Assembly: GCF_002953215.1 (NCBI RefSeq)
Contig: NZ_CP026378.1
Coordinates: forward strand, 2,834,540-2,898,539
DNA: 64,000 nucleotides
DNA from: Mixta calida
GTDB lineage: Bacteria; Pseudomonadota; Gammaproteobacteria; Enterobacterales; Enterobacteriaceae
Reading direction: 5' to 3'
The position numbers and the translations under genes are program-made. Below are positions 41,925 through 50,768 of this stretch, piece after piece. How positions within the stretch are numbered: the stretch's first letter is position 1; every line of letters starts with the position of its first letter. The notes beneath the pieces were generated by a model. That model was not told where the DNA came from, searched no databases, and saw only the letters and a program-made list of their open reading frames with translations.

Positions 41925-42249
41925 AAAATTAAAGACCTGATAACTGTGTGACATGGTGGCCTCGGCGATGTGCAAACATCATCCTTAGCGTTCAGTCAGA
42001 TATTGAGAGGGTTAACTGACGGCAATTATAGGGAGATCGCTGATGCGATGCCAGAAAAAAGCGGTCTGCCGCGCGCGCGTCGGCAGCGCCGCACGCGGAA
42101 TGCGCGCTTTTCAGACTTTCTCCTTTGGCGCGGCCGCGTTTCACCGATAAACTGCTGCGCGTGCGTAACCTCTCACTTTCAGGTGACAGCGTAGCGACAC
42201 CCCTTCCGCCAGGCGGCGAAAGGCATATTCATAAACAGAAAGGTTGGCT
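41925..42249. other. Intergenic region between udk and the PAP2 gene
   Basis: Apart from the udk promoter candidate, this region holds a GC-rich stretch at 42060-42145 and a CCGCC/GGCGG hairpin at 42208-42219. No gene is credible in it. Confidence 0.5.
42025..42054 (-). promoter_or_regulatory. udk: Candidate sigma-70 promoter for udk
   Basis: On the minus strand a perfect TATAAT (42025-42030) lies 18 bases after CTGGCA (42049-42054). It is about 100 bases upstream of udk. Confidence 0.45.
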
Positions 42250-42891
42250 ATGTCCTGGAGAACGATCACCTATTTTGGCGACAGCATGTTGCTGATCCCC
42301 ACAGCAATCCTTATCGCGCTGATCCTGCCGTGGAAAAGCGACAAACGTCACACCGTCTGGTGCTGGGTGCTGGCCTTCGGCCTGGCGGGCCTGGTGGTCA
42401 GCGTGTCGAAAATCCTGTTTATGGGCTTCGGCATCGGCAGCGCGCGCTTTAACTTCACCGGCTTTAGCGGACACAGCGCCATGTCGGCCACGCTCTGGCC
42501 GGTGATGCTGTGGCTGCTGTCGGGCCGCCTGCCTGCCTTCTGGCGCGGCGTCGCGGTCACGCTCGGCTATATGTTGCCGCTGATGGTCGGCGCGTCGCGT
42601 CTGGTACTGCACGCGCACTCGAAAAGCGAGGTCGCTACCGGCCTGCTGCTGGGCTTTACCCTCAGCACGCTGTTTCTGATTTCGCAGCGTCATACGCAGC
42701 TCAAAGGTTTTAGCCTGCCCCAGCTCAGCGCGGCGCTGGTGCTTCCGCTGATTATTATGGGGCATGGACGCATCGCCACAACGCAAAACTTCCTTGAACA
42801 TTTTTCCGCGAATATCGCCGGACTGGAGAGGCCCTGGACGCGCGCGGACTTGCTGAATCAGCGCCTGCCCGGCTATCAATCGTTTGAATAG
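42250..42891 (+). CDS. PAP2-like membrane phosphatase
   Basis: The 213-residue protein has about six membrane helices and the second and third motifs of type 2 phosphatidic acid phosphatases: FSGHSAM near residue 73 and SRLVLHAHSKSEV near 118. The third motif carries Glu where Asp is usual, and the first motif (KxxxxxxRP) is not clear, so catalysis is uncertain. Members act on undecaprenyl pyrophosphate, phosphatidylglycerol phosphate or lipid A. The AAAGG site upstream supports the ATG at 42250; a TTG two codons earlier is in frame. The position between udk and yegE is held by other genes in E. coli. Confidence 0.78.
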   Translation: MSWRTITYFGDSMLLIPTAILIALILPWKSDKRHTVWCWVLAFGLAGLVVSVSKILFMGFGIGSARFNFTGFSGHSAMSATLWPVMLWLLSGRLPAFWRGVAVTLGYMLPLMVGASRLVLHAHSKSEVATGLLLGFTLSTLFLISQRHTQLKGFSLPQLSAALVLPLIIMGHGRIATTQNFLEHFSANIAGLERPWTRADLLNQRLPGYQSFE

Positions 42892-43001
42892 CGTCGCTCT
42901 TTCTGCGGTTGCCAATGGGTCAGGTTAGTCACCCTGTGCTAGCATCACAACAGTGATATCACGCCTGTCAGCCATCGTTGGCAGGCAAGCCGGACTCGTG
43001 G

Positions 43002-46000
43002 ATGACTACCGATACCTTTTCGCCCGCGCAAAACGCTCCATTTTCTTTCAGGCCTGCGCTGCTGCTGGGCCTGCTATGCTTTCTCGCCTCGCTGTTCTGC
43101 CTGGAACTGGCGGCGTTCGGTAACAAAATTTCGCCGATCTGGTACGCGTCCGCCATTATGACGGTGGCGGTTTTCCGCTGCCGGGGTCCTTCTCTGGCGC
43201 TCATACTGGCGGCCTGTCTATTCGGCACGCTGTGCGCTAACCTGCTGATGTTCGGACTGCACTGGTCGCTGCTCGCTTTCTCACTGATTAATCTGCTGCA
43301 GGGGTTAACAGGCGGTCTGCTGCTGCGCATGCTGCTGCGTCCGGACGCGCCGCTCGATTCGCTGATGAGCTGGTGCAAAATGGTGGTGGCGGTCGGCATC
43401 CTGATGCCCCTGCTGGGCGCGCTGGCGGCGATCTGGTGGCTGCATATTATCGGCGGCGCGCCGACCCTGCATTTTTTCCTCACCTGGATACTGGCGGAAG
43501 TGATCGGCATGCTGGCGCTGGGGCCAGTATGCCTGCTGTGGCAGCCTGGCTATCTGCGTCAGCAGGCGCAGCAGCACGCGCTGCTGGAGCCGCTGGCGAC
43601 GCTGGTCTTTTCGCTGCTGCTCTGCTGCCTGGCGCTGCGCTTTTTACCCTGGCCGTTTACCTTCGTTATCGTCATTCTGTTCTGGGCGGCGGTGCGCCTG
43701 CCGCGCCTGGAAGCCTTCTTTGTTTTTTTCGCTAATATTTCGCTGGCGTCGCTGCTGCTGGCGTTCAATCTGATCGAGCTGCATACCGTCAATTCCGCCT
43801 TCAGGCTTACCGCGCCCTGGCTGCCTTTTCTGCTGGTGCTGATTCCGAGCCATATCATGACGATGGTGATGTTTTCGTTCCGCGAAGAGAAAAAGCATAT
43901 CAGCGAAAGCGAACAGCGCTTTCGCAACGCGATGGAGTACTCTGCCATCGGCATGGCGCTGGTGACGCCGAACGGCAACTGGCTGCAGGTGAACCAGGCG
44001 CTTTGCCGTCTGCTTGGCTATCAGCCGCACGCGCTGCAAAAGCTGAGCTGGCAGCAAATCACCTGGCCTGACGATCTGGCCGCCGATCTGCAACAGGCGG
44101 AAAGCCTGCTGCGTGGCGAACAAAACTATTACACGCTGGAAAAACGCTATATCCGTCAGGATGGCGAGGTCGTTTGGGTGTTGCAGGCCGTTTCGCTGAT
44201 GCGCGATCTGGAGGGCAACCCACTCTACTTTATTTCGCAAATTGAGGACATCAGCGGCCTGAAACAGAGCCAGGCGGAAAACCAGCGGCTGATGGAGCGC
44301 ATCACGCTGGCTAACGAGGCGGGCGGCATCGGCGTCTGGGAATGGAACGTCGCCACGAATGAAATGAGCTGGGATAAGCGCATGTTCGCCATTTATGAAC
44401 TGGAGCTTACCGATCGCCCAACGTATAAATTCTGGCTGAGGCGCCTGCATCCCGACGACCGTCCGATGGCGGAGGAAGCGGTGCGGCGCGCGCTGGAAGA
44501 GGGAGAGCCTTTTACCCTGGAGTGCCGTATCCTTACCCGCCACGGCATTCGCTATATTCGCTCGCAGGCTGACAGCCTGCTCAGTCCTGAAGGCGACATC
44601 ACCCGCATGCTGGGCATCAATCAGGATGTCACCGAGCTGCGCATGCTGACCGAAGCGCTCTATCAGGAAAAAGAGCGCATGCATATTACGCTTGATGCGA
44701 TTGGTGAAGCGGTGATCAGCACCGACGAAGAACTGCGCGTCACCTTTATGAATCCGGTGGCGGAGCAGATGAGCGGCTGGACGCAGGAACAGGCGGAAGG
44801 CAAGCCCATCAGCGATATACTGCGCATCACGCACGGCGCCCACGGCCCGGAAATGGAAAATATCCTGCGCAGCAACCTGCCGCAGAATGCGACCGTCACC
44901 GAACTGGACCGCGATCTGATCCTGCATAACGCTTCCGGCGAGCAGTTCGCTATTCACTACAGTCTGACGCCGCTGAAAACCCTGACGGGAGAAAATATCG
45001 GCAGCGTGCTGGTGATTCAGGACGTCAGCGAATCGCGCGAAATGCTGAAGCGTCTGCACTACAGCGCCTCTCACGATATGCTGACGCGCTTGCCGAACCG
45101 CACCAGCTTTGAGCATCAGCTGAAGCGGCTGCTGCTTTCCGCCGCAGAGCAGCAGCACGTGCTGGCGTTTATCGATCTCGATCGCTTTAAGGCGGTAAAC
45201 GACAGCGCCGGCCACGCCGCTGGCGACGCCCTGCTGCGCGAGCTGGCCGAGATAATGAGTCATCTGCTGCGCGGCAACGATTTTCTGGCGCGGCTCGGCG
45301 GCGATGAATTCGGCCTACTGCTGCCCGATTGCGGCATAGGGGACGCCAGCAACGTCGTGCAGCGCATCGTCACCGCCATTAACGACTACCGTTTCCTGTG
45401 GGAAGGCAAGCTGCATCGTATCGGCGCCAGCGCGGGCCTGACGCAAATCGACGCCCATAACAACCACAGCAGCGAAGTGCTGGCGCAGGCCGATCTCGCC
45501 TGCTATAACGCCAAGCATAACGGCCGCGGCCAGCTGTCGGTTTACGAAACGCGCCTGCAGCAGTCGCAGGCGGTTACGCTCTCCCATGAAGATATCGTCA
45601 GATTAATTGAGCAGCCGATGCGCTGGCAGGCCTGGGCGGTCTGCGCGCCGCATACGACGCAGTCGGCTAACTTCCATCTGTTGCAGCCGCGCCTTACCGA
45701 CAGTCAGGGACATGAAATCGATGTTGAGGCGTTCCGCGCCAGCCTGGCGGATGAAGCACTGTGCGAGCGGCTCGATCGCGCCCTGCTCGACAGCTTTTTC
45801 AGCCGTCATGCGACGGGGGTCGCCCATAAAGCGTTGAATGTCGTCCTGCCGCTGTCGGGGGAAAGCCTGCTCAATTCGCGCACGCTGAGCCAGCTGATCG
45901 ACACGCTGGCCGCCGGCCCGCTGCGCGGCGAACGGGTGATCATCAGCCTCGAAACCAGCGCGCTGTTGAACCATACCGAAGCGCTGCGGCCGGTGCTGCT

Positions 46001-46337
46001 GCAACTGCGCCAGCTGGGCTGCCCTATTCTGCTGCGTCATTTTGGCCGTAATCTGGAGGCGTTCGAGCGTTTGCCGCAGGCAGATATCGATTTCCTGCAA
46101 CTGGCGCCGGATCTGATCGCCAACGTGCATTTCAGCCTGATGGATGAAATGTTGGTCTCGATTATTCACGGGCAGGCTCAGCGGCTGAATATCGCCACCG
46201 TTGCCGGGCCGGTGGAACTGCCGGTCGCCCTGACCACGCTGGCGAGCATCGGCATCAACGCGGTCTGGGGACCGGCGGTCAACGGCGGCGAGCCGCTATG
46301 CGCGCTGCTGGAAAATAGCTTTTTCGCCATTAAATGA
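43002..46337 (+). CDS. dgcE: Diguanylate cyclase DgcE (YegE) with MASE1, PAS, GGDEF and degenerate EAL domains
   Basis: This 1111-residue membrane protein makes cyclic di-GMP. A MASE1 sensor of about eight to ten helices covers residues 1-305. Three PAS domains follow (about 310-430, 435-560, 560-690), then a GGDEF domain with an intact RLGGDEF (GGDEF at 766-770) and an RGND inhibitory I-site five residues before it. The last 245 residues resemble an EAL domain but lack an EAL motif, so phosphodiesterase activity is unlikely. In E. coli DgcE drives curli and cellulose. The ATG at 43002 gives a length near the E. coli protein (1105); a TTG upstream is in frame. Confidence 0.95.
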   Translation: MTTDTFSPAQNAPFSFRPALLLGLLCFLASLFCLELAAFGNKISPIWYASAIMTVAVFRCRGPSLALILAACLFGTLCANLLMFGLHWSLLAFSLINLLQGLTGGLLLRMLLRPDAPLDSLMSWCKMVVAVGILMPLLGALAAIWWLHIIGGAPTLHFFLTWILAEVIGMLALGPVCLLWQPGYLRQQAQQHALLEPLATLVFSLLLCCLALRFLPWPFTFVIVILFWAAVRLPRLEAFFVFFANISLASLLLAFNLIELHTVNSAFRLTAPWLPFLLVLIPSHIMTMVMFSFREEKKHISESEQRFRNAMEYSAIGMALVTPNGNWLQVNQALCRLLGYQPHALQKLSWQQITWPDDLAADLQQAESLLRGEQNYYTLEKRYIRQDGEVVWVLQAVSLMRDLEGNPLYFISQIEDISGLKQSQAENQRLMERITLANEAGGIGVWEWNVATNEMSWDKRMFAIYELELTDRPTYKFWLRRLHPDDRPMAEEAVRRALEEGEPFTLECRILTRHGIRYIRSQADSLLSPEGDITRMLGINQDVTELRMLTEALYQEKERMHITLDAIGEAVISTDEELRVTFMNPVAEQMSGWTQEQAEGKPISDILRITHGAHGPEMENILRSNLPQNATVTELDRDLILHNASGEQFAIHYSLTPLKTLTGENIGSVLVIQDVSESREMLKRLHYSASHDMLTRLPNRTSFEHQLKRLLLSAAEQQHVLAFIDLDRFKAVNDSAGHAAGDALLRELAEIMSHLLRGNDFLARLGGDEFGLLLPDCGIGDASNVVQRIVTAINDYRFLWEGKLHRIGASAGLTQIDAHNNHSSEVLAQADLACYNAKHNGRGQLSVYETRLQQSQAVTLSHEDIVRLIEQPMRWQAWAVCAPHTTQSANFHLLQPRLTDSQGHEIDVEAFRASLADEALCERLDRALLDSFFSRHATGVAHKALNVVLPLSGESLLNSRTLSQLIDTLAAGPLRGERVIISLETSALLNHTEALRPVLLQLRQLGCPILLRHFGRNLEAFERLPQADIDFLQLAPDLIANVHFSLMDEMLVSIIHGQAQRLNIATVAGPVELPVALTTLASIGINAVWGPAVNGGEPLCALLENSFFAIK

Positions 46338-46366
46338 TCCTCACCGCACAATCACGCGCGAAACAT

Positions 46367-46395
46367 TTGCCAGTGCCGATCGGCTCCGGTAAAGT
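46367..46395 (+). promoter_or_regulatory. yegD: Candidate sigma-70 promoter for yegD
   Basis: TTGCCA (46367-46372) and TAAAGT (46390-46395) are spaced by 17 bases and lie about 30 bases upstream of the yegD start. Confidence 0.5.
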
Positions 46396-46425
46396 CACCC
46401 CCTTTTTTTGCTGAGGGGATATTCT

Positions 46426-47778
46426 GTGTTTATCGGTTTCGATTACGGAACGGCTAACTGTTCTGTCGCGGTGGTTGAAAATGGCGCGCCACGGCTGCTC
46501 AAACTGGAAAAGGATTCTCCTTATCTGCCTTCAATGCTTTGCGGCCCGACGCGCGAAGCGATCAGCGAATGGCTGTTTCGCCATCACCAGGTGCCGACGC
46601 CTGAAGCGGAAAACCAGGCGCTGCTGCGCCGCGCTATCGCCTTCAACCGCGACGAAGATATCGACGTCACGCCCGGCAGCGTCCATTTTGGCCTCGACGC
46701 GCTGGCGCAATATATGACCGACCCTGAAGAGGTCTGGTTCGTTAAATCTCCAAAATCCTTTCTCGGCGCCAGCGGCCTGAAGCCGCAGCAGATCGCCCTG
46801 TTCGAAGATCTGGTCTGCGCCATGATGCTGCATATCCGCCAGACGGCGGAACGGCAGCTGGACTGCGCCATCGATCAGGCGGTGATCGGCCGTCCGGTCA
46901 ACTTCCAGGGACTGGGCGGCTCGGACGCCAATCAGCAGGCGCAGGGCATTCTGGCGCGCGCCGCCAGCCGCGCCGGTTTTCGTGACGTGGTTTTCCAGTT
47001 TGAACCGGTCGCCGCCGGGCTTGATTTCGAAGCGACGCTGAATGAAGAAAAGCGGGTGCTGGTGGTGGATATCGGCGGCGGGACCACCGACTGCAGTATG
47101 GTGCTGATGGGCCCACAGTGGCGCAACAGCGCCGATCGCGCCAGCAGCCTGCTGGGGCACAGCGGCTGTCGCGTCGGCGGCAACGATCTTGACATCGCGC
47201 TGGCCTACAAAGAGCTGATGCCGCTGCTCGGTCTGGGCGGCGAAACGCAGAAAGGCACCGCCCTGCCCGCTTTGCCATGGTGGAACGCGGTGGCGATCAA
47301 CGACGTGCCGGCGCAGAGCGATTTCTACTCCTCCGCCTGCCGTAAACTGTTACAGGATTTGATCCGCGACGCCCGTCAACCGGAAAAGGTGCAGCGTCTG
47401 CTGAAAGTCTGGCAGCAGCGTCTCAGCTACCGTCTGGTGCGCGCGGCGGAAGAGAGCAAAATCGCCCTTACCGATCTGCCGGAGGTGAGCACCGCGCTGA
47501 CGTTTATCGAAGCGGGCCTGGCGACGGACGTCGACCGCGCAGGGCTTGAAACGGCGATCGCCGCGCCGATTGAGCGCATTCAGGAGCAGGTCAGGCTGGC
47601 GCTGGAGACCAGCGGCACCACGCCGGACATAATCTATCTCACAGGCGGCAGCGCGCGCTCGCCGCTGCTGCGTCAGGCGTTGCAGCGGCAGCTGCCGACC
47701 ATTCCGCTGGCGACCGGCGACGATTTCGGCTCCGTTACCGCCGGGCTGGCGCGCTGGGCGCAGATCGTTTTCGCCTGA
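46426..47778 (+). CDS. yegD: Hsp70-like ATPase YegD
   Basis: The 450-residue protein is an Hsp70/actin-fold ATPase without a peptide-binding domain. It has the phosphate-1 motif FDYGTANCS at the N-terminus, the DIGGGTTDCS phosphate-2 motif, and the adenosine motif LTGGSARSPL. It matches E. coli YegD along its whole length; its client is unknown. I chose the GTG at 46426 because the family begins MFIGFDYGTA and GAGGGG lies at 46413; an upstream TTG in frame is less likely. It follows yegE after 88 bases with its own likely promoter. Confidence 0.93.
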   Translation: MFIGFDYGTANCSVAVVENGAPRLLKLEKDSPYLPSMLCGPTREAISEWLFRHHQVPTPEAENQALLRRAIAFNRDEDIDVTPGSVHFGLDALAQYMTDPEEVWFVKSPKSFLGASGLKPQQIALFEDLVCAMMLHIRQTAERQLDCAIDQAVIGRPVNFQGLGGSDANQQAQGILARAASRAGFRDVVFQFEPVAAGLDFEATLNEEKRVLVVDIGGGTTDCSMVLMGPQWRNSADRASSLLGHSGCRVGGNDLDIALAYKELMPLLGLGGETQKGTALPALPWWNAVAINDVPAQSDFYSSACRKLLQDLIRDARQPEKVQRLLKVWQQRLSYRLVRAAEESKIALTDLPEVSTALTFIEAGLATDVDRAGLETAIAAPIERIQEQVRLALETSGTTPDIIYLTGGSARSPLLRQALQRQLPTIPLATGDDFGSVTAGLARWAQIVFA

Positions 47779-47957
47779 CGTCCGCTGGGTTGGCCCGTTC
47801 GGGCTGACCCATCTCCTCTCCGCACTGTTCAGCGCGCTTTCATCGTTCAGGGCGCAACCATCGCCGTCGCGCCCGATGCTTTACCACATTTAACGCTTTT
47901 TCTTTCCCGGCGCGTGGTAGCATTTTGTCTCTTGTCTTAGCGAAGAGATAACCTGTC

Positions 47958-48209
47958 GTGAGCCTGTGGGGTCTTAATTTTCAACAGCTTCTGGCTATTG
48001 CGCTGCTGCTGGTTCTGCTCTGGCGTTACACCGGCATGATGATTTGCCTGGCGGTCATCACGCTTGGCGCCTCGGTCTGGCGCTTTTATTACAGCGAACC
48101 CACGCCCGCGATGCTGGTGCTGCTGATGGTCGGCGGCGCGCTGGGAATGCTCTGTTTCTGCGTCGAACGTTATCGTACGGCGCGCGCGCCGTCGCGGTTT
48201 CCGCGCTAA
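47958..48209 (+). CDS. Small membrane protein, 83 residues, unknown function
   Basis: The ORF begins with GTG at 47958, preceded by GAAGAGATAA, and encodes about three hydrophobic segments: LLAIALLLVLLWRYTGMMIC, then a second helix to about residue 42, then AMLVLLMVGGALGMLCF, with a basic tail RYRTARAPSRFPR. The hydrophobic pattern and the terminator that follows support a real gene. I do not recognise a family. It lies between yegD and a convergent aldo/keto reductase gene, with its own 180-base upstream gap. Confidence 0.6.
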   Translation: MSLWGLNFQQLLAIALLLVLLWRYTGMMICLAVITLGASVWRFYYSEPTPAMLVLLMVGGALGMLCFCVERYRTARAPSRFPR

Positions 48210-48215
48210 CGCCAT

Positions 48216-48244
48216 AAAAAATGCGCCCGCAGGCGCATTTTTTT
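48216..48244. terminator. Bidirectional terminator after the small membrane protein and reductase genes
   Basis: The stem ATGCGCC/GGCGCAT (48221-48238) has a CGCA loop and is flanked by A and T runs, so it can end both converging genes. Confidence 0.9.
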
Positions 48245-48254
48245 ACCGCCGTCC

Positions 48255-49220
48255 TCAGTAACGGCTGGCCTGCGCCAGCTTGTCGATTTCATCAAGATTC
48301 AGCCGCAGCGTCGCCGCTTTCACCAGCTCATCCACCTGTTCCAGCGAGGTTGCGCTGACGATCGGCGCGGTAATATCGGGACGGGCGATCTGCCAGGCAA
48401 GCGCCACCTGAGCCGGCGTGACGTTGCGCGCCTGAGCGGTCTCGTCCAGCGCCTGCAGGATGCGCAGCCCGCGCTCATTGAGATATTTTTCCACCACGCC
48501 CTGACCGCGCGCGCTCTTGCTGGCGTCTTCCGGCCGACGGTATTTGCCGCTCAGGAAGCCGCTGGCCAGCGAGTAGTAGTTAATCACGCCCAGACCGTTC
48601 TCCTGCGCCACCTGCGCCAGCCCGCTTTCATACTCCTGGCGATCGTAGAGGTTATATTCCGGCTGCAACGTTTCATAGCGCGCCAGATTATTCTGCTCGC
48701 TGACCTTCAGCGCTTCCGTCAGGCGGGCCGCTGAATAGTTAGAGGCGCCGATCGCACGCACCTTCCCTGCGCGAATCAGATCATCGAACGCCTTCAGCGT
48801 CTCCTCCAGCGGCGTCTGCTCATCGTCGCGATGCGCCTGGTAAAGATCGATATAGTCGGTTTGCAGACGACGCAGAGAATCCTCAACCGCCTGACGGATA
48901 TATTTCGCGGAGAGGCCGGTTTTTTCCGGCGACATCTCCATACCCACCTTGGTCGCCAGAACGATCTTGTCGCGCTTGCCGGTTTTTTTCAGCCAGTTGC
49001 CAATGATGGTTTCTGATTCGCCACCCTGATTGCCCGGCGCCCAGCGGGAATACACATCAGCGGTATCGATGAACCACAGCCCTTTTTCTACCAGCGCATC
49101 CAGCAGAGTAAAAGAGGCGTTCTGATCGACAGTCCAGCCAAACACGTTGCCGCCAAAGGTAAGCGCCGGTACTTCGATGCCGCTGCGACCCAACTGACGG
49201 GTTTCAATCTGACTCATCAT
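48255..49220 (-). CDS. Aldo/keto reductase
   Basis: The 321-residue protein is a NADPH-dependent aldo/keto reductase TIM barrel. The catalytic tetrad is present: Asp52, Tyr57 (IDTADVYS), Lys91 (ATKVG) and His130 (QAHRDD). The N-terminal LGRSGIEVPALTFGGNVFGW and the C-terminal SATSLEQVDELV cofactor segment are typical of the YajO/Tas-like branch. The physiological substrate is unknown. It is transcribed towards the small membrane protein gene and divergently from mdtA. Confidence 0.92.
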   Translation of the reverse strand: MMSQIETRQLGRSGIEVPALTFGGNVFGWTVDQNASFTLLDALVEKGLWFIDTADVYSRWAPGNQGGESETIIGNWLKKTGKRDKIVLATKVGMEMSPEKTGLSAKYIRQAVEDSLRRLQTDYIDLYQAHRDDEQTPLEETLKAFDDLIRAGKVRAIGASNYSAARLTEALKVSEQNNLARYETLQPEYNLYDRQEYESGLAQVAQENGLGVINYYSLASGFLSGKYRRPEDASKSARGQGVVEKYLNERGLRILQALDETAQARNVTPAQVALAWQIARPDITAPIVSATSLEQVDELVKAATLRLNLDEIDKLAQASRY

Positions 49221-49514
49221 TGTTCTCCTTAATTAATATATTGCCAACCTGTTGATGAGCGTAGCAAACAACCCGGCTTCTGCTTTGTCGTTTTCTGGCG
49301 CAGCTTATGCGTAAAGGAAATGACTGGCCACGCAAATTTGTCTCATCGCGCCGGATGGCGGATACTTACGCCAGCCTTACGGCGACCTTACAGTAATTCT
49401 TAATTCCTCCATTTTTTTATCTTATTTAATGACTAAACTGGTCACCTTTGCGGGCCGTGGCCTTGACGACCCGCCAGGACCTTTGACTACACTGCCGGAG
49501 AGCAATAAACCGCA
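49221..49514. other. Divergent promoter region between the reductase gene and mdtA
   Basis: The region must contain the mdt operon promoter. It holds the weak BaeR-box candidate at 49401-49418 and an AT-rich stretch at 49395-49440. No gene is seen. Confidence 0.5.
49401..49418 (+). promoter_or_regulatory. Weak BaeR-box candidate upstream of mdtA
   Basis: TAATTCCTCCATTTTTTT shares the CTCCAT core and neighbouring T residues with the known BaeR site (TTTTTCTCCATNATTGGC), but lacks the ATTGGC end. In E. coli BaeR activates mdtABCD; the match here is partial. Confidence 0.3.
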
Positions 49515-50768
49515 ATGAATGCCTCACGCCGTACTTCGAAAAAAATTTTGCTGCTGATCCTTATCGCGCTGGTCGCCGTCGCTGGCTACTTCCTGTGGCC
49601 GCGCGGCAGCGACGGCGGCGCTGAAAACGGGCAAAACGCGGGCGGTCAGACGCAGCAGCGCGGCAAAGGCGGCCGACGCAATATGCCGCTGGCGCCGGTG
49701 CAGGCGGCCACCGCAGAGACACAGAGCGTGCCGCAATACTTTTCCGGGCTGGGCACCGTCACCGCCGCCAATACCGTTACGGTGCGCAGCCGCGTCGACG
49801 GACAACTGATGGCGATCCATTTTCAGGAAGGACAACAGGTTAAGGCGGGCCAGCTGCTGGCGGAGATCGATCCACGTCCTTTTCAGGTCGCGCTCACCCA
49901 GGCGCAGGGACAACTGGCGCGCGATAAAGCGACCCTCGCCAACGCCCGGCGCGATCTGGCGCGCTATGAAAAACTGGCGAAAACCAACCTGGTTTCGCAG
50001 CAGGAGCTGGATACACAGCGTTCACTGGTGAGCGAAACGCTCGGCACCATTAAGGCGGACGAAGGCAGCGTCGCCAGCGCCGAACTCAACCTGAGCTACA
50101 GCCGCATCACCGCGCCGATAGATGGACGGGCCGGCCTGAAGCAGGTAGATATCGGCAACTATATTTCCAGCGGCGACACCACCGGGCTGGTGGTGCTGAC
50201 GCAAACGCACCCGATCGACGTGCTGTTCAGCCTGCCGGAAAACACCATCCAGGCGATTATTCAGGCGCAAAAGGCAGGTCAGCCGCTGCGGGTGGAAGCC
50301 TGGGATCGCAGCAACAGCACGCTGCTGACGCAGGGCGAACTGCTGAGCCTGGACAACCAGATCGATACGACGACCGGCACCATCAAACTCAAAGCGCGCT
50401 TCAGCAATGAAGATGACCGCCTGTTCCCCAATCAGTTTGTTAACGCGCGTCTTAAGGTCAACACGCTGCACGACGCGGTGGTGATCCCGACCGCCGCTCT
50501 GCAGATGGGCAACGAAGGCAATTTCGTCTGGGTAGTGAACAGCGACAATAAGGTCAGCAAAAAAAGCGTGACGCCGGGCCTGCAGGATAGCCAAAAAGTG
50601 GTGATCAGCGCCGGACTGGACGCGGGCGAGCGCGTGGTGACCGACGGTCTCGATCGCCTGACGGAAGGCGCGACGGTGGAAGTGGTGGCGCCGCAGTCAA
50701 CGCCGCTTGCCAGCGAAAAAGCGACCCAGCCGGCAAAAGGCAGTCACGCTAAAGGAGATCGCGGTTGA
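49515..50768 (+). CDS. mdtA: Membrane fusion protein MdtA of the MdtABC efflux pump
   Basis: MdtA is the periplasmic adaptor of the MdtABC-TolC pump, which exports bile salts, novobiocin and other compounds. The 417-residue protein has an N-terminal signal anchor ([17 protein letters not shown]), a Gly/Gln-rich linker, biotinyl-lipoyl-like halves ([18 protein letters not shown] and [13 protein letters not shown]), an alpha-hairpin between them and beta-barrel domains. It begins the mdtABCD-baeSR operon, and its stop overlaps the mdtB start by one base. Confidence 0.95.
   Translation: MNASRRTSKKILLLILIALVAVAGYFLWPRGSDGGAENGQNAGGQTQQRGKGGRRNMPLAPVQAATAETQSVPQYFSGLGTVTAANTVTVRSRVDGQLMAIHFQEGQQVKAGQLLAEIDPRPFQVALTQAQGQLARDKATLANARRDLARYEKLAKTNLVSQQELDTQRSLVSETLGTIKADEGSVASAELNLSYSRITAPIDGRAGLKQVDIGNYISSGDTTGLVVLTQTHPIDVLFSLPENTIQAIIQAQKAGQPLRVEAWDRSNSTLLTQGELLSLDNQIDTTTGTIKLKARFSNEDDRLFPNQFVNARLKVNTLHDAVVIPTAALQMGNEGNFVWVVNSDNKVSKKSVTPGLQDSQKVVISAGLDAGERVVTDGLDRLTEGATVEVVAPQSTPLASEKATQPAKGSHAKGDRG

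Noticed and set aside
43644-45263. Minus-strand open frame of 539 codons opposite dgcE
   Set aside because: It is antisense to a well-recognised conserved gene. The product is His/Gln/Arg-rich, as expected for shadow frames in GC-rich DNA.
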